Positions 47,356-57,695 of a stretch of 64,000 bases of DNA are shown piece by piece. Each line of letters starts with the position of its first letter. The first letter of the stretch is position 1. A program made the position numbers and the translations under genes. The DNA comes from Spongospora subterranea f. sp. subterranea (Eukaryota; Endomyxa: Phytomyxea; Phytomyxea; Plasmodiophorida), in assembly GCA_049724395.1 (NCBI GenBank), contig JAUGWO010000235.1, forward strand, positions 1 through 64,000, given 5' to 3'. Below the pieces are notes generated by a model that saw only the letters and a list, made by a program, of their open reading frames with translations, had not been told where the DNA came from and did no database searches.

Positions 47356-49480
47356 CTAATCTTGAGATGACCGAGAGTTATATGGACAGACTTCAGATTC
47401 CTTTCTGTCTGGTCCAGGACAGTAATTGCGTCTGAACTTGGTGTAGGATACTGATTCTCCCCATCTCCGAACAAATTCCTCAACACTTCCAGCGCAATGA
47501 CGATGTAAACAATTGTAGATAGGACGAAGGGATTTGTTGATCAAATGGGTTAAACGCGAATAAGGCGGTCTCATTGATACTGTCTTCACATTCAGGAACT
47601 GGTCATACTCTTCGAGAATTTTGGAAAGCGCTGGGAGGAGGTCTCGGGTTGATTTATAGGGAAGCTCAAGTCTTGATGGAATATCAAATGGAGGATTGAT
47701 CGATCCGCAACGATGGGATTTCAAACCATGACATTTCCACATGCTGAATTCCACATGTGCAAATCGAGCGCCCCATTTTCGAATCCATTCATTTATATCT
47801 TGGCCACAGTGATGGACAAAGCACCCCCAGATGGGTTTCGGAGACCGGCTATAATATGATTGGAGATGATGTCGAGCATTGGCGCCACTTGATCGGTATT
47901 TCTCGTTGAATTCACAACACAGATTGAGTTTTACTTCAGAGGTTGTTGACTTTTGTACAGCAACAACAAGAGCTTTGAGATCCAATAAACCGGAGTTTCT
48001 GTCTCTGAAAGCACAAATGTTCATCAGTGATTTTTGAAAAAAAAAAGGAGAATGAAATCCTGTACTCAGGGTTTCTGTCACGGTTAATGACGATTTTCGT
48101 CCTGTGATAACCGCAGGTGTTGTGATTTGATCCACTACCGGGGCAGAATATTACTCCAAACCTCCTGTGCAGAAAATGCGTTCCCCAACGTGTCTGGAAC
48201 AGGTCCAAGTCTTTGCCACAACAGTTCACAAGACATTGAAGGACGGGTATACAGATGCGCTTGAGACATTCACTCAACTTAGGACTAATACTGCAGAGCG
48301 ATGTTCTGCAAGAGATCACCAGTTTCAAAACAAAATTAGAAATTCGGATCAGTTTTTGCATTGTGCTGGTTGCCTGGGCAATTTGCCGAGGTGGAGGAAC
48401 ATCGATGTTGTTTTGTCCGACCTCAACGGTATTCCGCCCAGATTTTCCGCGAAACAGTAGTTCCATCATGTTTTCCGTTATGGCGACACTATCGTCAAAC
48501 TCGACCTGTTCTGGATTCGTTTCCTTTCCCTAAGGAGACGATACCGTTTGTGATCATCAGATCCCAGACAGAGCGGGGAACCAGATTTCTGACCAGAAAC
48601 TCGTAGAGACTATCATAGTCTTTGACCTCATCCAGGTTCCAGTTTAGGACCCGAAAGAGCATTCTCAATCCCACCACGTACTTGGTATTAGGAAACCGAA
48701 CCATCTTGTGAGTGTACTCGGGAAATCCATCCTAGTACGTCATAAGCAGTTATTGGTGATCACGATCCTCGGCAATCGATTACTGGCACAAAATTCTCAC
48801 GAACGTCAACAGCCTTGGTTTTCGAATTAATCGTATTTCCGATGCGACAATCGACATTTTCGCCCTCTACGCTTTCAATTGACAGTTGACCATCAATACT
48901 AATACGGGATACATCACGGTTTGAACTCGTGATCGGGTTACAATCCTAAGACGAACTAATTAGCAAACCGAATCACAAGTTGGACATTGACTGAACGGAT
49001 AAGTGTCTGGAAATATCGTCACCAAACTGGTGGGAGTTTCTGTTATTGGGCACGAGATTCTGGAAAAAGTGTTTTGACGACAAAATATCCGATTCAATAG
49101 GAACTCGATTTAGATCGATAAGGCAATTGACTCTCTCTCGCTCTTTGCTCAACGGTGGAGAAGCGAGACTGATATGGGACGCGTCAATTTTGGAACCCGT
49201 GCTGGAGTCCCATTTCTAAAAAACGCAGTTAACAAGCCGAATCGCTATACGAAGAAGAGCTGAACGACTACATTCATTGAAGAGCACTCCCCAAATTGGT
49301 GAGCGTTTCTGTTTACGGGCACGAGATTCTCGAGAAAGTCGTTGGACGGCAAAATTGCCGAATCCATCGGAACTCGATTGAGATCGATGAGGTAATCGTG
49401 GTTCTCTCGCTCTAGGCTCGACTGTTGAGAATCGATACTGATATGAGACGCGTCAATTTTCGAACACGGTCTACAAACTG
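47356..49480 (-). CDS. Unrecognised protein with LIDLNRVP repeats and three Cys/RWG repeats
   Basis: The main exons are 48,731-48,067 and 48,004-47,356, joined in phase through a 61-nt GT-AG intron; an upstream exon ends near 48,797. One base must be ignored near 48,530 (gggaaagg) to keep the frame. The N-terminal part holds repeated segments with LIDLNRVP and NLVPVNRN (see 48,790-49,475). The middle reads DGFPEYTHKMVRFPNTKYVV. The C-terminal part holds three copies of a domain with the pattern P-[IV]-x3-CL/F-x2-HC ... W/F-x2-RWG-x4-H/Y-x3-F-x4-CPG ... C. The best copy is RPIYNCLHRHCAGSVEEFVR followed by RWGESVSYTKF and NYCPG. A second gene at 63.4-64.0 kb and the recombinase at 51.2 kb share the domain. 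Function is unknown; DNA or metal binding is inference. The 5' end may be cut by the Ty3 fragment at 49.5 kb. Confidence 0.6.
48790..49475 (-). repeat. Three tandem coding repeats of about 270 bp (DLNRVP repeats)
   Basis: Copies lie near 49,475-49,285, 49,200-49,012 and, more diverged, 48,925-48,790. The first two share SKIDASHIS, an E/R-rich stretch, LIDLNRVP, and NLVPxNRNxHQFG. The third keeps SIDGQ, the acidic stretch and NFVPV but not DLNRVP. Coding constraint is suggested because the peptide is better conserved than the DNA between copies. DLNxxP is the form of the plant EAR repression motif, which may be coincidence. Confidence 0.6.
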
Positions 49481-49499
49481 ATATTATCTGCATTCAGGT

Positions 49500-50680
49500 G
49501 TGTCATATCAGAGTTGAGATGGAATAAGGAAGATTGGCCATGGCTGATCAAGGCGATTGAGCATGGGCTTAATCATAAACCACAGAAACGGTTGGGTTGG
49601 AGAGCGCCAGTTACGGTTCATACTGGAGCTAAGGCCATAATCCAGAGGAACTAATCTTTAAGAAACCTGGGACAGGTGTGGAACACATCAATGATATATC
49701 ATTGAATAGTGGGCAAATAGGGATCATGGTAGAGCAATTGCAGGTGCAACTAGCTCAAATGCATAAGGAAGTGCTGGGAGTGACAAATTCTGAGAGGCAT
49801 CAGAAGAGGAATAAGGCATCAACTGGAAGATTGAAACCTAATTTCGGGATTGGCGATTATGTATTAACCAGTCCTAATGTCACAAAATCAGGCGAGAAAC
49901 TATGTTTGAAATGGAAGGGACCATATCAGATTATAGAATCGAAAAAAGGATACGTATTCAAGGTTAGGAACCTGATTACTGATATGACGTCTATCGTACA
50001 TGGAGATCGCATAAGGTTCTATGCAGATCAAAACCTTAACGTCACGGAAGAGATGAAAACTCAGTTTTCATTTGACAATGCAACATTTGAGGCAGAAAGG
50101 ATTCTGAAAGTCAGATTGGATCTTGAAACCCAGCAATTACAAGGATTTGTTAAATGGCTAGGATTTTCTGAGTCGGAGAACTCATGGGAACCACTGATTA
50201 CCCTCAAGAATGATGCACCAACATTGATAACGGAATTTATTCAGGTGAATAGGGATCATCCGTTATTAGACGCCATCAACGGAATGATGGATGTCAGGAC
50301 GCCTAACAATCGGCAGGAACCGATCAGGAAAAAGGCGAGGAAACCAGTGAAGCGGCGAGGTCGCCAATAGTAGCTGGGATGTGGTGGCAAGGCTTTTTAT
50401 AGTATATGTAGGTTTTAGTGGATGAAAGCTCCACAGTACCTTACGCGCTGGAGTGCGTATGGTCTCTGACGTGTTGATTGGGTGATCAATGTTAGCCTGG
50501 GGTTGGCTAACCGGGAAAAGAAATAACCCGATGTGAAAGATTTCCTACAGATTTCTTTTTTCCACTTGCACACACACATGAAATTGGTCATTATGATGAG
50601 AAGGCAGCTCAAAGAAAGGCACTTTTCTGGGAGAGGGAAGTGTAGCATATGGGAATAATCAATCATTGGGCATAAGGATT
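49500..50680 (+). mobile_element. 5'-truncated Ty3-type element, integrase end, chromodomain and LTR start
   Basis: The open stretch 49,678-50,370 matches the C-terminal quarter of the 13.4-19.5 kb element: GDYVLTSPNVTKSGEKL, NLNVTEEMKTQFSFDNATFE and a chromodomain (GFVKWLGFSESENSWEP). Related sequence begins abruptly near 49,500, inside integrase. A purine tract (gggagagggaag) precedes an LTR start at 50,641 (tgtagcatatggg), whose end was not located. It is a broken relative, not a copy, of the young element, because the proteins differ at many positions. Confidence 0.85.
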
Positions 50681-50822
50681 AATCACCCCCTAATGCCATG
50701 AAGTGCGCCACGGCCTCATCTACTGCGTGAGTCAAGCAGGATTACTCGACTCCAGGGAATGTACTTTTATCGATGTGATGCACGATGATGCAGATAAATT
50801 GCCGCGCACTTTTTCCGACTTC

Positions 50823-51165
50823 GTGACTCAACCCAAAGAATTTTATCATTAAATGATGACGCAAACGGGAATTTAATACAAACAGAGATTCTATTAACAA
50901 TGACTCAACCGGGGTTTTATCGTCGATGACGCAAACGGGAATTCAACAGAAGTTCTATTCAACAATGACTCAACCGGGGGTTTTATCATCGATGATGCAA
51001 ACCGGAAATTCAACAAACAACCGGGGGAATCGATTCTATTCAACAATGACTCAACCGGACGGGAATTCTATCAACAATGACTCCAATGGGGGTTCTATAA
51101 TGACCCAATGGGGTTAATCAACAATGATCCAACGGGCGGGTTATCCACAGTGGGTTTTATAAAGA
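50823..51165. repeat. Degenerate tandem repeat of about 64 bp with TGACTCAACC
   Basis: About four or five imperfect units contain caatgactcaaccgggg, then a ttttatcatcgatgacgcaa-like part and gggaattcaaca. It lies between the Ty3 fragment and the 3' end of the tyrosine recombinase gene. It shares the TGACTCA word with the 41.6-kb minisatellite but no longer similarity. Confidence 0.8.
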
Positions 51166-51170
51166 ATAAT

Positions 51171-53747
51171 TTACAGAGTTCGTGTCAAAGTGCAACGCTC
51201 CTTGCCATTGCACAAATCTCGGCCGAATAATCGGTGCCTACATTTCTGGGTGGACCAAGCCTCTGTAAAAGCGGCTTGATCTCCCTGGAAATGGCCCGTC
51301 AGGCACTCCATCAACGGTCGTAACGATTGCGAAAAAAACAACCGGAACGGGTTTGAGAATCGGGCGCTATCAACAGCATGGCATTGCTGCCATATCTCCA
51401 CCAAAAATTGTAATTTTTGGCTGGTTTTAAGCTTGCCCAGTTGCGAACGATCGATGTCGAAGTCGCCGAACATTTGCTGCCGACGCTTCTCTACCGCCTG
51501 TGATGCAACCAACGGCTCATTGCTGAGGAGGGAGTCACCAGCTCGCTCGATCTATACCATAATACACGAATGACTTATAATGGAGTAATTGAGATCAGAA
51601 CAAGTTACCGATTCTACATTGGCTACGGCAGCAGCAGTAACTGTTGCAGATTGGCGAACATGTTCTAACATGTCCTGTACAGCGCGGTCGATTTCGACCA
51701 TCAATTCAGGCATACTCGCCCTTGCTCTCTGTAGAGCACTGGCGTATCTCTGGAATGGGTCGTCGACGACTTCCTCTCGTTGAAGAATTGCCTGACTTAA
51801 AAGTTGGCAGCTAATACCATGCCCATGATCATCAAATCCGAGGAAGTGCCGCGATTGTAGGGACGTTGGATATACTCAGAAGCCAAAACAACCAAGCTGC
51901 GTAGCTCGTTCCCCGGACGTCGTGAGTGCATGGTCAAGTTTTCCCTGACAACATGCCCGCTTTCAACGAAGACCGGTTGCCATTTTGGCTGTACTCGGCT
52001 CACGATGTCGTCACTGGACAAACGCATTCATTTTCTGCAAATAACCCTGTTAATCGCTTACGGCGTTGTGGCTTTGATCAGATTGATCACGGCTCCCGCA
52101 TCCTTGTAGTATCGGGTTGCATTGACTGTGGCCGCATGGCGAGCTGCTTTCATTGCTTCAATGAGATTTGCGCCATACCACACTGCAAACAGATATGCGG
52201 TTTTTCGCGCGCAATGGACGCCGAAAGGACCCCGACGACGAAGAAGACGTCGGCAAAGCTCCTGGAAAACCTTGTTGAACTCGTCGTATGTGATCGGCCG
52301 CAAATGTTCAATCTTTCGTCCACAACTGAACCATCGCTTGCCGGGAAACAAGCATCCACTAGTCAGTTGAAGGGATCCAACGTGAGCCAGCAAATGCGAG
52401 ATAGCATCAAACTCGGGGACATCGCGGTCACGATGAAGCAAAAGGAGCGACTTCGTGTCGTGGCGCTTCTCCGTTTTGCCATCAACCCAAACGGCCAGCT
52501 TCTCCACGACATTGTTGTTAATCTAAATTCAACAAAAACTATCAACAAGTAACCAAAAAAAAAGTATTCTGCTATTCGGTATTTTGAATGAACTTCAGAG
52601 CAACATATGAAATCGATAAAAAAATGCAAAAGTCAAAGGACTTACAACAAAGAACGATTCTTCAAAATCGTTAAAGTCGAGGTTTTTGGCATCGTCGTTG
52701 CGCATGAACATCTTCACAAACACGATGAATATCGTGTAGACCATGAAAAAGTACGGGTCGTTCTCCTTCATGCAGTAATCGCGAAGAATAAGCACCTCAG
52801 TCGGAGTCAGTTGGGTATCCCCATTCGCTCTGTAATCCTTCAAATCCTTTTTGATGCGCTTGAACGCGTTTTCAAAAACCGTCGATTGGGTCGGAACTCC
52901 TTTTCGCCAGATTAATGGCGCTGGCGAATGCCTATCGCATCCGAGTCGGTTGGGAGGAGTCAGCGCACGTTGCAACTGACAATCAGGGCATACTCCCTGA
53001 TAGGCGCCCCTATGGTCGAACTTTTGATGGATCGCCTTGAGAGCGGAGCCCATCTGCGTGACGTTATCTGGATCTAACCAAGATCCAGACGACAGGATTT
53101 GAGCACCGAACGTATCCAGTACCGCTGTCCCATCAGCCCTCTGCAGATGAGTCCCTTCCTCAAGAGTTCGCCAATCAAGATAAAGTACTGAGAAAGAGCA
53201 ATCAGTTCGGCACGAAGAAGCCAAACGTGGTTCCCTTACGGATTGAGTCAACGTTCATGGCGGGAACGTTGTGCGGCGCATCCGGCTGCAGGATTATCAG
53301 CGACTCGAAGTCCCCAATCAGTCCGAAGAAATACAGTAGGCCGCGGAGGTGCTTATCGTACGCTCGCTTGGTGCTCTCCTCGACGGCAAGTCCGTCCACC
53401 CAACTCTGACTAGGGAGAACGTTCTGCCGCCTAGTCAAGTTCATACGCGCAAGGACGTCATCGACTCCTGCTTGTACAAGCTCAAGCTGAGCTTGCGAGA
53501 GCTTGAACCGCTTCTTGCCAGTTCGGTCGGGACGAATGGCGCCCACGATCGTACGCTCCATGGCGCAAATGTTGGTCTGACGACGGGCCCTGGACCGAGT
53601 GGCGGGGCGTTCAGGCGGAGAAGGCTGCGCAGCAGCGTTCTCCGTTGGTGGTGCGTGTACGGACCGTTCAAGCGGAGAAGGCTGCGCAGCAGCCTTCTCC
53701 GCTTGTGATGCGGGTGATGCGGCCTGTGATGCGGGTGATGCGGTCAT
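51171..53747 (-). CDS. Crypton-type tyrosine recombinase with C-terminal Cys/RWG domain
   Basis: Five exons (53,747-53,240; 53,187-52,646; 52,522-52,062; 52,013-51,609; 51,551-51,171) are separated by GT-AG introns of 52, 123, 48 and 57 nt with matching phases, giving about 765 residues. Residues 1-50 are Ala/Pro/Ser-rich with internal repeats. Residues 125-175 (STKRAYDKHLRGLLYFFG) resemble a core-binding domain. A CPDC-x13-CDRH zinc-finger-like insert lies at 236-257. The catalytic set is complete: R332 (FMRNDDAKNLDF), K366 region (VDGKTEKR), H453-x2-R456 (HCAR), H479 and Y488. R456-H479-Y488 spacing (23 and 9) equals that of XerD. Exon 4 has one frame change near 51,830, possibly an error. 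The last exon encodes one Cys/RWG domain. Cryptons move by recombinase-mediated cut and integration; whether this copy is mobile or domesticated is open. Confidence 0.85.
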
Positions 53748-54069
53748 ATGTATAGAGGGAAGAAGTGCGTATTAAAGCAATTATAGAGAAGTAATGTTGC
53801 GTACTAAAATGTAATGCGGGGTTCCCGCGGATTCACACTTATTAGTGTGTAACACACGTAATTGTCCATACACATTAATTACGATGAACGGTGTAATCTA
53901 TTATAGATACACCAGATAAAAAAAACCAAAAATATGGAAAAAAGCCGGCACGGAGATATTTCGCCGTTCCGGTTCATTTCTGAGTGTGAAAATGCCCGGC
54001 ATCACATAGGCAAAACGAAGTCGGACTCCCTTTCAAGCAAAACATGAGCTACAGTACGGACTGAAGATC
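53748..54069. other. Shared upstream region of the recombinase and hAT genes
   Basis: The two genes are divergent, with start codons 322 bp apart. The stretch is AT-rich and contains an imperfect hairpin (ccggcacgg ... ccgttccgg, near 53,946-53,973). A terminal inverted repeat of the hAT element should start here but was not identified. Confidence 0.4.
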
Positions 54070-56125
54070 ATGCAGATCGACCCTGCGTCAAAGAATGTTC
54101 TTTCTGTTCGGTGCGAATTTTGTGTCTACTTCGGCAAAGATGAATTAGTTGGACATAGACGCGAACGCCAGCAGACAGAAAATGTTAAGACATGGAGCAC
54201 ATTCCGACCAGAGCTTTATGAGAGTCATCATACGGGACAACATAGTAAAAATTGGCAATCTTACAAAGGTTTGTGCCCAGATGACAAGAAAAAGTTCTTC
54301 AAATCGGTCGCTCCGTTTGCCAACACGCTTCATCGTCATTTCGGTCGTTCCAATGAGCCTCAGCACTACCGTATTGTTTCTGATATTGTCGAAAATATTA
54401 TCGGAGGCGCGTTCTTTGATCCTGAATGTCATGGCAGTGCGGCGCACAGACGAGCGCTTGCTTTATTTCAGCCACAGAGAGACGACGATGGACGTTTGCA
54501 TGTGTACAACGTTTCCATCAAAAACGTCGTGCAGTTTCAGTTGGTTGTGCAGTATCTGAAACATGGATTGTCGTTTCGCCAAGTTGCGGCAGTGCTGGAG
54601 TCTGCAAAAGCTGTGACTGGACAAGGAAACATTGGCTCAATGCCTGATGCTGCGGTTTCAAACTTTGCCAGAACTCTGATGGCTGTCAATCTTCAATCAT
54701 TACGTGATATCTTGGAATCGGACGAGACCATGGCTTTCTCTTTGGCCTTTGACTCCTCAACGCATCGCGGTATTTCCTATCTGGATTGTCGAGTTCGCTT
54801 TGAAAGAAATGGAGAATTGAAGAATTTGCACATGTTGGCTATTCCAATGTTTGATCGTCATACCTCAGTGAATATGTTCGCTTTGACAGTGAAGATGCTC
54901 GACAACGTTTGCCCAGGTTGGAGGAAGAAGTTGATCGGCATTGGCTCTGACGGCGCCAACGTCATGACAGGCAGATTCAACGGTGTCGTTACGATGATTG
55001 AAAAAGAAGCAGAATTTTCAATATATCGAACCTGGTGTCTCCTGCACCAAATCGACCTCGTCGCTAAAGCAAAGATTAACGAGCTTTTTGATGGCAAATT
55101 TATCTCTTCCATCAACAAGATTTCAGCAAGCTTACGTAAGCAGGAATCTTTAATCAGAGAAATGGGCGGTCAGAAGTGTCCTAAAATGACAACTCGATGG
55201 CTGGCTTTAGGTTCTTGGGCAAAATGGCAGCTTCATCATAGAGAGAGCCTGCAAGCATTTTTCGACACTCGAAACTCCAACCAGGTCAAACCAAAATCTT
55301 GGTACTGGCCAGTAGTTGCTGCAATTGCTGCGTTTTTCTATCAATTTGATATCACTATCCGGAGTTTACAGGACCGATCTTTGTTGATGAGCCAGCGAAA
55401 CTCAAGGCAAAACTCAAGATTGCAGGAGATGATCCGACGTCTCATTCACGAAACCGAGGTTGACGGGCCCTTGTCTGACGAACAAATGGCTCTACGTGAA
55501 TTCTGTGAGCACGAATGTTCCGGTCCATGGTCAATTACCCATCAAGCTGTCCGAGAGTTCATTGAAAATCAAGGAATTTGGGTTGCCGAAATCATGGAAG
55601 AGCTTGCTGAAGAGAATCAGACAGAGGTTGTTCAGAATCTTAGAAAATTTGTTTCCGGCTTCGTTGATGGGGTGTCAAATCTTTGTGCCTTGAGAGACTT
55701 GGAAAATCAGTCCAGACCCGATACCATCGCCCCAGTACGGTCTGAAAGGCCGTGAATTTGGGAGAATTTTACTGGAGCATCGTCATCGTATTGAAAGTGG
55801 AGTCCAACCTCCTTGTCCAAACTGGAAGCGGAGCAAGCTTCTTTGAGGCAGGCGTACCTGAACGAGCCAAGTTTGAGGAGCGTCATCGACAGTTTTGATG
55901 ACGCCACAGCATTCCATACAGCATGGAGTGCTGTCAAAGGACGGTTCAACGTCCTGAGATCTTTTGCAGGATCGTTTGCATCAATTTTCCCAAACACATC
56001 TTCTGTGGAGTCTGACTTTTCTGTACTGGGTTGGGAAAAGGATGAACATCAAGTCTCTATCCGATCTAGCTCTTGGAGGCATCATTCAAGCTAAACAGTT
56101 TGATGTCTTGCATTGTTTAAAATAG
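54070..56125 (+). pseudogene. hAT-family transposase
   Basis: The 561-codon frame 54,070-55,755 starts with a BED-like zinc finger (CEFC ... HHTGQH, residues 15-57). The RNase H-like hAT core follows: AFSLAFDSSTHRGISY near residue 230, with the first catalytic Asp, and IGIGSDGANVMTGRFNGV near 300, with the second Asp. TWCLLHQIDLVAK near 330 is the usual CxxH block before the helical insertion. After a stop at 55,755 a second frame (to about 56,060) encodes the C-terminal dimerisation region (SSVESDFSVLGWEKDEH). A last frame change gives the end LALGGIIQAKQFD and a stop at 56,125. hAT elements move by cut and paste with 8-bp target duplications. The interruptions make this copy probably inactive. 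Start chosen at the first Met before the BED finger. Confidence 0.88.
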
Positions 56126-57086
56126 TTCCAGACCACGCAATTCAATACACAATCGTTTAAAACGTCATTCTGATGGAATTAACACCCACGGACTAACACC
56201 CAAATCCGACCACTTAAAAAAGGTTCAAAATTGAGTCTATCCGCAGTTGTAATATCATGGTTACGATAATTTATTGCGCCGGCATCCAGACGAGCCCTTA
56301 ACAGTTTCCATTTCCTCATAACTTTAGTTCGCAAATATCATTCAGTGTAAGGAATTGGAAAATATGAAATTATAGAATTGTCAAGCTCGACAAGATCTAA
56401 CGATCTATAGTTTACGATGTTTTACCACTCACGTATTCTTTGTACAACACTCCGTGGTCTCATACAAAAATTGGTGAGTTAAGATGGCCGGTTTTGTACA
56501 GCCATGTCGGCAGGGACGATGTCCAATGAAGAGACGGATTTCGAGCTTTACGATCCCGCAGATTTGAATCAAGCGAAGACGATGGCGACCAGGATGGGTC
56601 GTGGAGTCCGTTAAGCCAGGTGCGGCTTCCAGACTAGGGAGGGTATGTGGTGACACCACTTACCTAGATCTACGACATGAGTCAAGAATCAGTTGAGTCG
56701 CGACGAGAGTTGTATTAAAGTTATTTTATATTAACAAACCCTTTTCCTCATCATTATATTGCTCCCGAGAGGAATCTTCACCACATCTACTTCAAATAAT
56801 CAAGAAATAAAAAAAATCGACTCATTTTTGCCTTTTTCCAGCGATATTTGGCTATGATTTCTAATATGCCTAATCTTAATTCGGTATCGTGCCTAAGAGC
56901 ATGTCTAGCGGGTAGGCTACACGGTATGCTAGAGCTATATTTGGCAATTCCGACGGAGTTTTTAGCAATTTCGATTCTCCACCGAATATGCTAGCCAGCA
57001 CCGATCTTTACCGTAGGCTAGTCACGAAGGTAAACTATCATAGCCACTACCCTAGCAGGTGTGAACGCCGAACCCCGCAATTCGGT
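56126..57086. other. hAT 3' flank, small ORF only
   Basis: A 37-codon plus-strand frame at 56,504-56,617 (MSAGTMSNEETDFELYDPAD, ending GRGVR) is the only coding-looking piece. It could be the N-terminus of a transposon protein. The hAT 3' end should lie here, but terminal repeats were not found. Confidence 0.4.
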
Positions 57087-57608
57087 ATGGACCCTGTCGG
57101 ATCGATCGTCGGCTGTGATGGCGATCCCGTTCCTCTCAGCAAAAAAATCGTTGGTCGGCGCCCTCGTGGCAAGAATTTTAAAGCGAAGGATGACGTCCGT
57201 CTTTGCCAGTCATGGATATTTGCATCAGAAGATCCAATTGCAGGATCAGACCAGAAACAGGAGACGTTCTGGACTCGGGTAGAAGAAAAGTTTAATTCAG
57301 GAGTTGAATCAACTGCCCCTGACTTCAGATCGTGGTCATCGTTGCAGTCCAGATGGTCATGCCTACAAGCTACTGTTTCCAAGTTTTGTGGAATTTGGCA
57401 GTGCCTTCAGAACGAAGAGCACTCGGGCTGGTCTCCCGAAGATTATCAAAGAGAAGCATTGTCGCTTTTCGAAGACACTTTCTACAACAACGTGTCGTTC
57501 ACTTCACTATCATCATGGGAGGCACTCAGAAAGTCTCCGAAATGGACGACTTATACCGACCTCATCGGTAAGAAATTGTCTGACCGAAAGTGTGCAGGGT
57601 CCGGCTGA
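57087..57608 (+). CDS. Myb/SANT-like (NAM-associated type) protein, 3' end cut by an LTR
   Basis: The frame is open from 56,988, but the Met at 57,087 (MDPVGSIVGCDGDPVP) is the more natural start. It follows a poorly coding stretch and precedes a basic GRRPRGKNFK segment. The core (DDVRLCQSWIFASEDPIAGS ... FWTRVEEKF ... RSWSSLQSRWSCLQ ... WQCLQNEEHSGWSPEDY) has the spaced Trp residues and trihelix look of the Myb/SANT-like proteins that accompany PIF/Harbinger transposases and are abundant in plants and oomycetes. The coding sequence runs into the LTR at 57,591, which supplies the last residues and stop, so the C-terminus is lost. It probably bound DNA. No Harbinger DDE transposase was seen nearby. 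Confidence 0.7.
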   Translation: MDPVGSIVGCDGDPVPLSKKIVGRRPRGKNFKAKDDVRLCQSWIFASEDPIAGSDQKQETFWTRVEEKFNSGVESTAPDFRSWSSLQSRWSCLQATVSKFCGIWQCLQNEEHSGWSPEDYQREALSLFEDTFYNNVSFTSLSSWEALRKSPKWTTYTDLIGKKLSDRKCAGSG

Positions 57609-57695
57609 CTATTAGGTTGGCAATAGTAAACAGAACTGCTTTTATTCAGTAGCTTAAGTAGGTCCGTAAGTGCATTGGGGCTGCAGTTCTGTACA
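57591..57695 (-). repeat. LTR, left copy (3' LTR of the minus-strand element)
   Basis: A 105-bp LTR with TGTGCA and TGTACA ends in plus-strand reading, differing from the right copy by a single length difference. It is among the shortest LTRs in the window. Confidence 0.92.

Noticed and set aside
47356-49480. Cys/RWG repeats as a known plant or animal zinc finger
   Set aside because: The spacing does not fit C2H2, CCCH, RING, PHD or CCHC patterns; I leave the domain unnamed.
51926-52915. Plus-strand ORFs opposite the tyrosine recombinase
   Set aside because: They mirror the well-supported minus-strand exons, and their peptides show no domain.
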